Shown here one piece after another: positions 26,567-35,026 of a stretch of DNA of 64,000 bases. Origin of the DNA: Pseudoponticoccus marisrubri. Its GTDB lineage: Bacteria; Pseudomonadota; Alphaproteobacteria; Rhodobacterales; Rhodobacteraceae. Numbering within the stretch: the first letter of the stretch is position 1; every line of letters starts with the position of its first letter. Position numbers and translations under genes: made by a program. Below the pieces are notes generated by a model. It did no database searches and was not told where the DNA came from. It saw nothing but the letters and a program-made list of their open reading frames with translations. Location: positions 1 through 64,000 of the forward strand of contig NZ_LPXO01000005.1 of NCBI RefSeq assembly GCF_001482405.1, written 5' to 3'.

Positions 26567-26626
26567 GGTCGCGTCCTTTGTGCGGTGAGCAAAACTTGTG
26601 GACAGGCTAAGTGGACGTATGTACCA

Positions 26627-27523
26627 ATGTCAATTATGAATGGCACAGATGTATCACAAACGGTCCTTGAGCGCCTTGCCGAAGAATGGGACGCCCTGAC
26701 ACCCGAGGCGCAGAAGGCGGCGCGCTACGTGCTGGAGAACCCGAATGATGTCGGGGTCTCCACCGTTCGCGAGATTGCCGAGGCGGCCAATGTGAAGCCC
26801 AACACCTTTGTGCGCATGGCCCGGCAGGTGGGCTTCGAGGGCTACGAGGATTTCCGCGCCCCCTTCCGCGAGGCGATCCGCAAGGGGGCCGTCAGCTTTC
26901 CCGACCGGGCGCGCTGGCTGCAGGACATCCGCAAATCGGGCGATCTGGGCGGGCTTTATGCCGACATGGCCCTGGGCGCGATCCGCAATCTGGAAGAGAC
27001 CTTTGCCGGCATCGACGCCGAAGCGCTGAAAGCGGCGGCAGAGGCGATCTGGGCCAGCCGGCAGGTCTTTACCCTGGGTGTCGGTGTGAACAACGCCAAT
27101 GCGCGCAACTTCACCTACCTCGCCTCGACCGGCATGGTGCAGTTCCACGCCATTCCGCGCCCCGGCTCAACGCCCACCGACGATCTGGCCTGGGCAGACA
27201 CGCGCGATGTCCTGATCGCCATGTCCATGCGCCCCTATCGCAGCGAGGTCGTGGCCGCCATCGAGGTCGCCCGCGAACAGGGCGTGACCATCATCGGCCT
27301 CAGCGACAGCCCCGCCAGCCCCGTCATTCGCGCGGCCGATCATGGCTTTGTCGTCGCGGTGGACACGCCGCAATTCTTCCCGTCCTCGGTCTCGACCATC
27401 GCGCTGCTCGAGACGCTGCTCAGCTTCGTGATCGCAGTGGCCAGCGACGAGATCGTGGACCGGGTCGAAAGATTTCACCACCGCCGACATCAGCTTGGGA
27501 TCTACATGGAGGAGCCGGAATGA
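26627..27523 (+). CDS. RpiR family transcriptional regulator of the N-demethylation module
   Basis: The 298-residue protein has an N-terminal HTH_6 domain (TPEAQKAARYVLENPNDVGVSTVREIAEAANVKPNTFVRMARQVG, about residues 20-65) and a C-terminal SIS sugar-isomerase-like effector domain (TLGVGVNNANARNF, IAMSMRPYRSEV). The start is ATG 26627, with a second in-frame ATG 9 nt later; a weak AGTGGA lies upstream. The frame is open far upstream, but that part is antisense to the DMGDH-like gene. Its stop overlaps the Rieske start (ATGA), so regulator and oxygenase are co-translated, while the demethylase operon diverges. Confidence 0.87.
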   Translation: MSIMNGTDVSQTVLERLAEEWDALTPEAQKAARYVLENPNDVGVSTVREIAEAANVKPNTFVRMARQVGFEGYEDFRAPFREAIRKGAVSFPDRARWLQDIRKSGDLGGLYADMALGAIRNLEETFAGIDAEALKAAAEAIWASRQVFTLGVGVNNANARNFTYLASTGMVQFHAIPRPGSTPTDDLAWADTRDVLIAMSMRPYRSEVVAAIEVAREQGVTIIGLSDSPASPVIRAADHGFVVAVDTPQFFPSSVSTIALLETLLSFVIAVASDEIVDRVERFHHRRHQLGIYMEEPE

Positions 27524-28608
27524 AGGATGAAACGGGTCCGGTCCGGGCGCTTGATGCGCGGTATTACACCGATCCGCGGATCTTCGAGGTCGAAAAGACC
27601 GGATTGCTGGCCCGAAGCTGGCAATTCGCCTGCCACGCCAGCCAGTTGGAGAACCCGGGCGATTACGTGGCCTTCGAACTGGGCGATGACAGCCTGTTCT
27701 CGATCAAGGGGCGGGATGGCGAAATCCGCACCTTCTACAACGTCTGCCAGCATCGGGCGCATCAACTCGTGAGCGGCGAAGGGTCGACCCGCGTGGTCGT
27801 CTGCCCCTATCACGCCTGGACCTATGAACTGACCGGCAAGCTGCGCGCCGCGCCCAATGCCAAATCCGTCCCCGGCTTTGATGGCTCGAAAATCTGCCTG
27901 ACCGAAGTGCGCACCGAGCTGTTCCTCGGCTTCGTCTTCGTCAACCTCGATCCCGATGCCGCGCCGATGGACGACTGGTTCCCCAACGCGCGCACCGACC
28001 TCGAAGGCTTCGTGCCCAACTGGGCCGATCTGAAACCGCTGGAATGGGTGGAGATCCCCGAGAACTGCAACTGGAAGGTCTCGGTCGAGAATTACTCCGA
28101 ATGCTACCATTGCACCCTGAACCACCCGACCTTTTCCACAGGCGTGATCCGGCCGGAGACCTATGACATCCAGCCGCAGGGCTACTGCCTGCGTCACACC
28201 ACCGGCTGCAATGATCTCAGCCAGATGACCTATGACATCAACAGCGGGTTCGCCAACAATGACAAGTACTCGTCATGGTTCCTCTGGCCGATGTTTTCCT
28301 TCCAGGTCTATCCCGGCAACCTCCTGAACACTTATCACTGGCGCCCGGTCGATGCCGATCACGTGGTCGTCTGGCGCGGTTGGTATTCCGTGGGCGGATA
28401 TGACAACGAAACCGTCCGTCGCATGGCCCAGCAGGATCGCGCCACGACCGTCGAGGAAGACATCCATCTCGTCGAAAGCGTGCACAGGGGTCTCAAGTCC
28501 CGCGGATACGTGCCGGGGCCCCTCGTGGTCGATCCCGCCTGCGGGGTGAGTTCCGAACACTCGGTCATGCATCTGCAACGCTGGATGCGCGAGGCCGTGG
28601 ATGGCTGA
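27520..28608 (+). CDS. Rieske non-haem iron oxygenase, alpha subunit (betaine N-demethylase type)
   Basis: The 362-residue protein has the Rieske [2Fe-2S] ligands CQHR (about residue 79) and CPYHAW (about 99). In the catalytic domain, NYSECYHCTLNHP supplies the two iron-binding His. The length and sequence style match the glycine-betaine, stachydrine and carnitine monooxygenase subgroup rather than aromatic dioxygenases. It would start catabolism of a quaternary N-methyl compound by hydroxylating a methyl group, released as formaldehyde. No ferredoxin reductase partner is encoded in the window. It overlaps the RpiR gene by 4 bp. Confidence 0.87.
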   Translation: MKDETGPVRALDARYYTDPRIFEVEKTGLLARSWQFACHASQLENPGDYVAFELGDDSLFSIKGRDGEIRTFYNVCQHRAHQLVSGEGSTRVVVCPYHAWTYELTGKLRAAPNAKSVPGFDGSKICLTEVRTELFLGFVFVNLDPDAAPMDDWFPNARTDLEGFVPNWADLKPLEWVEIPENCNWKVSVENYSECYHCTLNHPTFSTGVIRPETYDIQPQGYCLRHTTGCNDLSQMTYDINSGFANNDKYSSWFLWPMFSFQVYPGNLLNTYHWRPVDADHVVVWRGWYSVGGYDNETVRRMAQQDRATTVEEDIHLVESVHRGLKSRGYVPGPLVVDPACGVSSEHSVMHLQRWMREAVDG

Positions 28609-28710
28609 CCTGCACCCCTTGGGCTGGATCCCGTCGATGGCGCCGCTGGTCGGATCGACGACCCCGTGGCCGTGACGGGCGCCCACATCCCGCCTGGGCA
28701 ACTCAATGGA

Positions 28711-28726
28711 CCACGGAACACCGTGG
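28711..28726. other. Small hairpin between Rieske and CMD genes
   Basis: CCACGG-AACA-CCGTGG is a perfect 6-bp stem with a 4-nt loop in the 167-bp gap, without a T-run. It could be an attenuator or processing site. Confidence 0.3.
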
Positions 28727-28775
28727 CATGACATGCGGACCAGAATCGCCGCGATCCGGCTGAAAGGAAAACACC

Positions 28776-29156
28776 ATGAGCGCATTCGACGAGGAGCTGT
28801 TTCTGAAGGGGTTGGAGCAGCGCAAGGCCACGCTGGGTGCCGAGTATGTCGAAAGGAACCTCGCCGCCGCCGATGACTTCACCCGCCCCTTCCAGGAAGC
28901 GATGACCGCCTGGTGCTGGGGCTTTGGCTGGGGTGACGATACGATCGACGCCAGGACACGCAGCATGATGAACCTGTCGATGATCGGCGCCCTGGGCAAG
29001 ATGCACGAATGGGAAACCCATTGCCGCGGAGCGCTCAACAATGGCGTCACCACGGATGAGATCCGCGCGATCATTCACGTCATCGGCATCTATTGCGGTG
29101 TTCCACAGGCCCTCGAATGCTTCCGCGTGGCCCGGCGGGTTCTGGACGAGCGTTGA
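28776..29156 (+). CDS. Carboxymuconolactone decarboxylase (CMD) family protein
   Basis: The 126-residue all-helical protein shows the CMD pattern: FTRPFQEAMTAWCWGFGW, then DARTRSMMNLSMIGALG, HEWETH with the conserved His, and the C-terminal IIHVIGIYCGVPQALECFR. GAAAGGAAAA precedes the ATG. The family includes 4-carboxymuconolactone decarboxylase and AhpD-type peroxidases. The CxxC of AhpD is missing, so a lyase or lactone enzyme is more likely. It probably belongs to the preceding RpiR-Rieske unit, 167 bp upstream, but its step is not clear. Confidence 0.8.
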   Translation: MSAFDEELFLKGLEQRKATLGAEYVERNLAAADDFTRPFQEAMTAWCWGFGWGDDTIDARTRSMMNLSMIGALGKMHEWETHCRGALNNGVTTDEIRAIIHVIGIYCGVPQALECFRVARRVLDER

Positions 29157-29307
29157 AGACCAAGGCCATCGCGCGCCCAAGCGCACGGGCGCCCCGGGTC
29201 GGGCGCAGTGATCTGACAGCCTGAAAAGGAAGTTTGGCTGGAAGGACGCCATGCCTGCCAGTGAGATCTGAAGGCGCGGGCTCGGCGGGTCCGGCTCGCT
29301 GCTTTCG

Positions 29308-29715
29308 TCAGGCGGCAATGGGCCCCGGTGCCTTGTCCAGGTTGCAGGCCGCCTAAATCAACGAGAACTGCGCGCGGACCCTGTCGAGGCCACGGTGAAC
29401 GATCTGGGCCATGCCTCCCACGGTCTTGGACCAGCCGAATGGGTTTTCGTCGCTTTTTGGACCCCGCCGGGACTGAGTATAGCCAAGATGATGAGTGGGC
29501 CGGCCGTCGATGGCTCAATGCCTTGCCTTCTGTGCCACATGCAAGGTCACGAACATCCGCCTAAGTGCGACGACGAACTCGACGCTGTCGTATCCCTTGT
29601 CCACCCCAAGCGTCAGTCGCTGGGTCGAGCCGGCAGGGTGCCGATGGATCACCTCGAGCGCTGCCCGCCGTTCTCCGTATCCATCGGCGTTCCGTCGCGC
29701 TTTTGCACGCGACGC
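29308..29715 (-). pseudogene. Decayed IS5/IS1182-like DDE transposase (C-terminal part)
   Basis: Leftward translation gives LTLGVDKGYDSVEFVVALRR, then VTLHVAQ and after a stop AIDGRPTHHLGY, FGWSKTVGG, HRGLDRVRAQF and a final ACNL. These are the last 130 or so residues of a common alphaproteobacterial DDE transposase. At least two in-frame stops interrupt it and the N-terminal half is gone. It fills most of the 735 bp between the CMD gene and the next RpiR gene; I see nothing else in 29157-29307 or 29716-29891. Confidence 0.65.
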
Positions 29716-29891
29716 TCTGCAACAGCGCTTCAAGCAACGCGGGAACCACGGCAAGAACGGAGAAGGTTACGTGATCTGGTATCGCGGCGAACAGAGCCAC
29801 ACCGGATGGGCCTTCAAGTCCATCTGAACCGGTCCAGCAAGAACAGGTATCCGCGTGTTGCACTCTGTGCAGGGCGTTCGCTGCGCGGCCT

Positions 29892-30794
29892 CTACCCGGC
29901 AGATGAATCAGAGGTGCTCGTAGGGTTCAGCTTGCCACGCCGTTGGGCCAATCTCGCCTTCATGCGGGTGATGCGCTGGTGGTGCGTCTCATCGCGGCGC
30001 AGGCTGACCGCGGTGGACAGGATGTCGATCACCACGAGATGCGACAGGCGCGATACCGTGGGGGTGAACAGGTCGGTGTTCTCCAGCGTCTCGACCACGA
30101 GAGGCACGTCGCAATGATCGAGCATCGGGCTGGGCTGTCCCGCGATGCCGATGGTGCCGGCGCCGTTGCCGCGGGCGACCTGCAGCGCATCGACGATCTC
30201 GCGGGTGTGGCCGGTGTTGGAGATCCCGACGGCCACGTCCTCCGCGCACAGCATCTCGGCGGTCATGTACATCTGGTGCGCATCCGAGGGCGCCCCGCAG
30301 GGCGTGCCGAAAAGCGGGAATTTCTGCTGCGCATCGCGCGCCACGATGCCGGAAGCGCCGAAGCCGAAGAACTCGATCCGCCGGGCACCGGCCAGAAGGT
30401 CGACGGCGGCGCGCACGGCCGCCTCGTCCAGCTTGCTCTGCGCCCAGTTCAGGTTGGACAGGTTGTAGTCGAAGATCTTGGTGATCAGCGCGCCCAAATC
30501 GTCATCCGAGGTGATCGCGGTATGCGAGGTCGAGCGCGCGAAGGCCATGGACCGCGCCAGTTTCACGCGCAGGTCGCGATAGCCCTCGCAGCCGATGGCG
30601 GTGCAGAAGCGGATCACCGTGGGCTCGCTCACCCCCGCTTCCTTGGCCAGCTGCGCCAGCGTCATCGCGACCACCTCGCCCGGAGAGGCCAGCACCACCT
30701 CGGCCACGCGCCGGTCGGATTTGCGCAGGTCGTCCTTCTGGCGCAGGATCACTTCCAGCAGGTTGTCATCAAGGCCGGTGGCGGTCTGATCCAT
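29892..30794 (-). CDS. RpiR family regulator, HexR-like
   Basis: The 300-residue protein has an HTH_6 domain (LRKSDRRVAEVVLASP, then AGVSEPTVIRFCTAIGCEGYRDLR, about residues 20-75) and a SIS domain (IEFFGFGASGIVARDAQQKF, SNTGHTREIVDAL). It resembles the Entner-Doudoroff regulator HexR in both halves, including the length and the LRRDETHHQRITRMK end. HexR and relatives bind TGTARTNNNAYTACA-type palindromes and respond to KDPG. A KDPG aldolase gene lies in the same operon, and three GTAG-N5-CTAC palindromes sit in the promoter region at 34.8-35.0 kb. It is the last gene of the leftward operon, 12 bp after the MBL gene. Confidence 0.88.
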   Translation of the reverse strand: MDQTATGLDDNLLEVILRQKDDLRKSDRRVAEVVLASPGEVVAMTLAQLAKEAGVSEPTVIRFCTAIGCEGYRDLRVKLARSMAFARSTSHTAITSDDDLGALITKIFDYNLSNLNWAQSKLDEAAVRAAVDLLAGARRIEFFGFGASGIVARDAQQKFPLFGTPCGAPSDAHQMYMTAEMLCAEDVAVGISNTGHTREIVDALQVARGNGAGTIGIAGQPSPMLDHCDVPLVVETLENTDLFTPTVSRLSHLVVIDILSTAVSLRRDETHHQRITRMKARLAQRRGKLNPTSTSDSSAG

Positions 30795-30806
30795 CGGTTG
30801 CGTCCT

Positions 30807-31625
30807 TCAAGGCCCGATCCGTAGGTGACCACCTGCCGCGGGGCGAATGATCCGCGGCCGACGCGACCGGGCAGCGGCGCTGTCGATCCGGGCGGGGTCG
30901 ATTGTGTTGAACGCGAACATATCGAAGTGATGCGGCACGAGAAAGGCGCATTCGCGGGCGAGATGCAGCGCCTCGTCCAGCGTGAAGTTGCCCGGAATGC
31001 CTGCCGCCCGCCGCGCCGGATCGCGGCCGTTGACGGGCAGCAGGGCGATCTGCGGGGCAAAAGCCTGCACCTGCGCGTCGAGCGCGTCGAACGGCACGCT
31101 GTCGCCGGAATGGTAGAGCCGCAGGGCGCCGGTGGTAAGCCCGTAGCCCAGGAACCTGTCACGCCCTTGGTCATCGCGTTCGCGCGTCTCGTGCGCGGCC
31201 GGAAAGACCGTCAGATCGAGCCCCGGCAGTGGCGAAACCGTCTCACCCGCGACCACTTTGCGCAGCGGCGCGTCCGCCCCGATGCGCTGTCGCGCGACAT
31301 CCTCCACCGCCGCAGGCACGACGAAAGGCAGATCGGGAAACCGCCGGTGGAGGGGGCCGAGCGTATCGGGGTCCATGTGATCGGTATGCGCGTGGGTCAC
31401 CAGCACGAGGTCGGGCCGGGGCAGCGCCTCCATCGTCACCGGCGGCGGCATCATGCGCAGATGCGGATGGGCGGTGCCGGCATATTTCCGGGCGAGACTG
31501 TCCGACAGGTAGGGATCGATCAGCAGCCGATGCGTGCCCGTGTCGATCCAGAACCCCGCCTGCCCCAGCCAGTACAGCGCCGGCGTGCCGGCCTCGGGGA
31601 AGCCCTCTGCGTGGTCAAGCCGCAT
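30807..31625 (-). CDS. MBL-fold metallohydrolase, UlaG-like
   Basis: The 272-residue metallo-beta-lactamase-fold protein starts YWLGQAGFWIDTGTHRLLIDPYLSD, typical of UlaG-type lactonases. The metal motif is THAHTDHMD, with later ligands in AAHE and YHSGDS and a final PHHFDMFAFNT. UlaG hydrolyses L-ascorbate-6-phosphate lactone. Here a lactone, perhaps phosphorylated, between the sugar and the KDPG aldolase step is plausible (inference). It overlaps the hydroxyacid dehydrogenase gene by 11 bp. Confidence 0.83.
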   Translation of the reverse strand: MRLDHAEGFPEAGTPALYWLGQAGFWIDTGTHRLLIDPYLSDSLARKYAGTAHPHLRMMPPPVTMEALPRPDLVLVTHAHTDHMDPDTLGPLHRRFPDLPFVVPAAVEDVARQRIGADAPLRKVVAGETVSPLPGLDLTVFPAAHETRERDDQGRDRFLGYGLTTGALRLYHSGDSVPFDALDAQVQAFAPQIALLPVNGRDPARRAAGIPGNFTLDEALHLARECAFLVPHHFDMFAFNTIDPARIDSAAARSRRPRIIRPAAGGHLRIGP

Positions 31626-32550
31626 GGCGGGTCAGCACGTCAAGCAGGTGATCGACGGCGCAGCGGGTCGAGCGCTCGACCGATTGCCGGGTGAAGCCGC
31701 CGATATGCGAGGTGGTGATCACGCGCGGGTGGCGCAGCAGCGCCGTCATCTGCGGTGGCTCGGTGTGGAAGACGTCCGTGGCATAGGTGCCGACCTGCCC
31801 GCTGTCGAGCGCGGCGATCATTGCCGCATCGTCCACCAGCCCCGCACGCGCCGTGTTGACCACGACCGCCCCCGGCGCCAGCAGCGCCAACTCGTCCTTG
31901 CCAAGCATGGGGCTGCCATCCTCCGGCATCGGTGCGTGCAGGCTGACCACGCTGGTGTCGCGCAGGGTCTCGGCCAGGTCGGTACGGCGAAAGGCCGGAT
32001 GCGCCAGCCGGTCGTCCGGGGCGAAGGGATCGAAGCCGCGCACCTCTGCGCCGAGGGTCAGGCAGAACTCGGCAAAGCTGCCCCCGATCGCGCCCAGCCC
32101 GATGACCCCGACGGGCGCGCCCTGGATCTCGAAACCCGTGCGCCGCGGCCAGTTGCCCTGTTGCAGCCCTGCATGGGTCGGCACGATGTCCCGCAGCCCC
32201 GACAGCGCAAGGGTCAGCGCCAGTTCCGCGACGCCGCGCGCATTGGTCCCCTCGGCCCGGCGCAGCAGGATGCCCTGCCGCTCCAGCGCCTTGAGCGGCA
32301 GGTTGTCGATGCCCGAGCCATTGCGGCTGATGACGCGCAGGTCGGTGGCGGCGGCAATCACCGCCTCCGACACCGGCTCCACCCCGGCCAGCCATCCGAC
32401 GCAGCCCGGCACCGCGGCCAGCAACTCGGCTTCCGTGGGCGTCTTGCCGGGGGCCGGCATGACCAGCTCGAAACCGGCCTCTTCCAGCCGGGCCAGCGCG
32501 GGATGACCGCCGGACGAGAGCGAACGGGGGGTGATCAGGATGCGGCTCAT
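31615..32550 (-). CDS. D-isomer-specific 2-hydroxyacid dehydrogenase
   Basis: The 311-residue enzyme has the NAD-binding GLGAIGG (about residue 150) and the catalytic triad in order: Arg in SRNGSGID, Glu in TDVFHTEPPQ, and His in TSHIGGFT. Related proteins are phosphoglycerate, glyoxylate and hydroxypyruvate dehydrogenases. It would reduce a 2-keto acid or oxidise a D-2-hydroxy acid in the sugar pathway. Its ATG overlaps the stop of the shikimate-dehydrogenase-like gene by 4 bp. Confidence 0.88.
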   Translation of the reverse strand: MSRILITPRSLSSGGHPALARLEEAGFELVMPAPGKTPTEAELLAAVPGCVGWLAGVEPVSEAVIAAATDLRVISRNGSGIDNLPLKALERQGILLRRAEGTNARGVAELALTLALSGLRDIVPTHAGLQQGNWPRRTGFEIQGAPVGVIGLGAIGGSFAEFCLTLGAEVRGFDPFAPDDRLAHPAFRRTDLAETLRDTSVVSLHAPMPEDGSPMLGKDELALLAPGAVVVNTARAGLVDDAAMIAALDSGQVGTYATDVFHTEPPQMTALLRHPRVITTSHIGGFTRQSVERSTRCAVDHLLDVLTRHAA

Positions 32551-33503
32551 GACGTGCGCCCCGTGGCCTCTGCGGCAATCCGCGAAATCTCGTCGAATTG
32601 CGGGCCGGAGGTGGCGATCTCGATGTCGAAGACCTCAGCGATCACCTGTGTCCAGCCGTGGATGAAATAGGTCCAGCCATCCTCGATCTGCAGCGCGCGG
32701 TCGCCTTCCTGCGCCCGGGCCTGGTCGAGAAAGACCAGATCGCCGCGATAGTTCAGCTCCCAGACGATGCCGTTCTGCGGAAAGGCGCCGTCGAAGGTCA
32801 GCGGCGAGCCCGGTGCGTCCTTGCCCAGCCCGGTGGCATTGATCACCAGCGATCCGGGCTTCAGCCCGGCCATGGCGCGGTCATTCTCCTCAGGCGTCGC
32901 AGCCACCACGTAGTCGCAGGGAATGTCGCCGCCGATCTGTTGGTGGATCTCGCGGATGTGGTCCAGCCGCGGCGCGCTGCGGTTGGTGACGACGATCCGG
33001 CTGGGCCGGTTGGCCCCGCGCGACGCCTGCATCAGGTGCCAGGTCAGCGCGATGGTCGAACCGCCGGCCCCCATCGACAGCACCTCGGCGCCGGTCTTTG
33101 CAAAGTGATCGGTCGGCAGGAAGCCGTCCAGCGCCAGCCCCGAAGAGATCGGGTCCTTGGCGTGGCAGATCAGCTTGCCGTCGCGCTTCGACAGGCAGGA
33201 GGTCTCGGCCATCAGCGCGGCATGCGGGTCGATCACGTCGAACATGTCGCGGCAAGCGGCATAAAGGTCGAGCTTGTGCGTGGTGACCAGCGCGCCCAGC
33301 GACAGCGGGTCGGTCTTTAGGAAGTCCACGACGGCGCGATAGTTCTCGGCCGTGTCATGCGGCACCATGTCGATACCCTTGATCTCGACATCGCCGAGGT
33401 TCAGGTACTCGGCCCATTTCGGAAACACCCGCATGATCGAGGAACTGCCGGTGGTGACGCCGATGAAATAGAAAGTCGGGCGGGTGGCGGGGGTCAGCTG
33501 CAT
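32547..33503 (-). CDS. Shikimate dehydrogenase-like NAD(P)-dependent oxidoreductase
   Basis: The 318-residue protein has a shikimate-dehydrogenase-like N-terminal substrate domain (FYFIGVTTGSSSIMRVFP; LVTTHKLDL with the catalytic-site Lys) and a Rossmann domain with SMGAGGSTIALTWHLM. The usual SxSxxxHN start of AroE is altered to TGSSSIMR, so it is unlikely to be the housekeeping enzyme. I chose ATG 33503, which shares its A with the KDPG aldolase stop (TGATG). The frame stays open to 34238, but that part is antisense-like overlap with the aldolase gene. It probably acts on a cyclic or keto-acid intermediate of this pathway. Confidence 0.78.
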   Translation of the reverse strand: MQLTPATRPTFYFIGVTTGSSSIMRVFPKWAEYLNLGDVEIKGIDMVPHDTAENYRAVVDFLKTDPLSLGALVTTHKLDLYAACRDMFDVIDPHAALMAETSCLSKRDGKLICHAKDPISSGLALDGFLPTDHFAKTGAEVLSMGAGGSTIALTWHLMQASRGANRPSRIVVTNRSAPRLDHIREIHQQIGGDIPCDYVVAATPEENDRAMAGLKPGSLVINATGLGKDAPGSPLTFDGAFPQNGIVWELNYRGDLVFLDQARAQEGDRALQIEDGWTYFIHGWTQVIAEVFDIEIATSGPQFDEISRIAAEATGRTS

Positions 33504-34147
33504 CACGCCCCCCGGATCTCGCGCACGCGCGCCACGGCGGCGCGGGCGTTTTCGGTGATCGCGTCCCAGTTGCCCGCGGCAATGTCGTCGCGCTTGGCGA
33601 TCCAGGTGCCGCCCACCGCGCGCACCTGCGGCACGGCCAGCCAGTCGGACAGGTTGTCGGGCGTGACACCCCCGGTCGGGTTGAAGCCGATGCCGGTATG
33701 CGCATAGGGCGCGGCGATGTTCTTCAGCATGTTCGGCCCGCCCGCGGGCATGGCCGGGAAGAACTTGACCATCTCGCAGCCGTGGCGCAGCGCGATCTGC
33801 AGTTCCGAGGGGCTCATGATCCCCGGCGCGAACGGCAGACCGATTTGCTTGGCATGCGCCAGAACGGCTGCGTCGATCCCCGGCGACAGGGCAAACCGCG
33901 CGCCGGCGGCCAGCGCCGCGTCGGCCTGATCCTCGGTCAGCACGGTGCCGGCGCCGACGATCATGTAGGGGCGGTCGGCGGCGATCCGGGCGATGACATC
34001 GCGCGCGGCCTCGGTGCGGAAGGTGATCTCGGCCACGGGCAGGCCGCCAGCGATCAGGGCGTCGGCCAGCGGGAGCGCGGCTTCGGCATCGTCGATGGCG
34101 ATGACCGGAACGACGCCATAGGTGGAAAGCGTGTCGAAAATGCTCAT
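33503..34147 (-). CDS. eda: 2-dehydro-3-deoxy-phosphogluconate (KDPG/KHG) aldolase
   Basis: The 214-residue class I aldolase has the Glu of VAEITFRTEAA, the GAGTVLT loop, PGI(M)SPSE, and the Schiff-base Lys in VKFFPA, followed by FNPTGGV, where the family's phosphate or carboxylate is bound. It splits KDPG or a related 2-keto-3-deoxy acid to pyruvate plus an aldehyde (phosphate). It is 12 bp downstream of the cupin isomerase gene and overlaps the next gene. No 6-phosphogluconate dehydratase or other sugar-acid dehydratase gene is present in the window to make its substrate. Confidence 0.9.
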   Translation of the reverse strand: MSIFDTLSTYGVVPVIAIDDAEAALPLADALIAGGLPVAEITFRTEAARDVIARIAADRPYMIVGAGTVLTEDQADAALAAGARFALSPGIDAAVLAHAKQIGLPFAPGIMSPSELQIALRHGCEMVKFFPAMPAGGPNMLKNIAAPYAHTGIGFNPTGGVTPDNLSDWLAVPQVRAVGGTWIAKRDDIAAGNWDAITENARAAVARVREIRGA

Positions 34148-34159
34148 GAAAACGGTCCG

Positions 34160-34780
34160 TCAGTCGGTGGTTGCATAGACGCGCGCGATCTCTTCGGCAT
34201 CGCGCGGGCGGTAATCGGGGTTGTCGATCGCGGCCCATCCCTCGCCGTCAGCGACGATGCGCTTGGCCATGCCGCCGGCGCGGGCAATGATCTCGTAATC
34301 CTGGCCGGAATCGCTGGGGTAGCAGAAGCTCATCACCAGCGGCTCGGAGCCCGTGTTGACCGAGCGGTGAATCCACATCGGCGGCACGTAGACCAGCGTC
34401 CGGGGGCCGATCTCGATGACCTCGGTCTCGCCCTCGGGCGTCTCCAGCAGCATCACCCCCTGCCCGCTTTCGCCGTAATAGGTCTCGGGGCGGTTGGCCG
34501 TGGCGTGGATATGTCCGCGGGTCATGTAGAACTCGTCGCCGATCCGGCCGGGCTCCATGAAGGTGGTGCCGAAGATCAGGTCGCCATGCTTTGCGGCGGG
34601 ACGGACGTCATGCACGCGGTAGACGATGCGATCCCCCTCGGCCGCGGTCGCGCGGTCGAATGCCCCGGCATCGCCGTAGATCCCGGCAAGGTCGCGCAGG
34701 CGTTTCTCGTACTGCCCGGCGGCATGGCTCATCGCCCCTGTCGCGGGGTCGATTCGATGCGCTGTAGGTGTTTGGTGCAT
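34160..34780 (-). CDS. Cupin-type phosphoglucose isomerase family protein
   Basis: The 206-residue single-domain cupin matches the archaeal-type glucose-6-phosphate isomerase family: FMEPGRIGDEFYMTRGHIHA supplies the metal His-His-Glu set, YYGESGQGVMLL the middle, and YVPPMWIHRSVNTG the second cupin motif with the last His. The enzyme would interconvert aldose and ketose phosphates. It is the first gene of the leftward operon, with a GTAG-N5-CTAC palindrome 22 bp upstream. Since a hexose-6-phosphate isomerase of the common type surely exists elsewhere, a dedicated substrate in this module is likely (inference). Confidence 0.85.
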   Translation of the reverse strand: MHQTPTAHRIDPATGAMSHAAGQYEKRLRDLAGIYGDAGAFDRATAAEGDRIVYRVHDVRPAAKHGDLIFGTTFMEPGRIGDEFYMTRGHIHATANRPETYYGESGQGVMLLETPEGETEVIEIGPRTLVYVPPMWIHRSVNTGSEPLVMSFCYPSDSGQDYEIIARAGGMAKRIVADGEGWAAIDNPDYRPRDAEEIARVYATTD

Positions 34781-34802
34781 TGGGGGCTCCCGTTCCGATT
34801 TG

Positions 34803-34815
34803 GTAGCCTAGCTAC
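34803..34815. promoter_or_regulatory. Candidate RpiR/HexR-type operator 1
   Basis: GTAG-CCTAG-CTAC inverted repeat, 22 bp upstream of the cupin isomerase start. Confidence 0.5.
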
Positions 34816-34846
34816 ACAACCGGAGCCTGTCGCGCAATCATTATTC

Positions 34847-34859
34847 GTAGTTTTTCTAC
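34847..34859. promoter_or_regulatory. Candidate RpiR/HexR-type operator 2
   Basis: GTAG-TTTTT-CTAC inverted repeat in the AT-richer centre of the 320-bp divergent region; it fits the TGTAGTNNNNCTACA-like pattern of HexR sites. Confidence 0.6.
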
Positions 34860-35026
34860 CTTTTGCGGGCTTGCTGGCGGCCAGTCGATCCAACCAGGCG
34901 CCTGAGTTTACGAGAAATTGCTCAATTCGTGCATCCCGGCCACCCACTGCGCACAAGATTCACTACGTATGAGAAAATTACGCAGCACCAAATCAGGGCA
35001 GGAAAACCCCGCGAAACACCCCAAAG

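Noticed and set aside
25568-26626. 350-codon open extension upstream of the RpiR gene at 26627
   Set aside because: It is antisense to the DMGDH-like gene, whose protein is clearly conserved; RpiR homology starts only at about 26660.
29515-29830. Rightward frames over the IS5-like relic, for example one ending at 29827
   Set aside because: The leftward strand carries the DDE transposase motifs; the rightward frames have no recognisable features or ribosome sites.
33504-34238. 245-codon extension upstream of the shikimate-dehydrogenase-like gene
   Set aside because: It overlaps the KDPG aldolase gene in a shifted frame and is Arg/Asp/His-rich, as high-GC shadow frames are.
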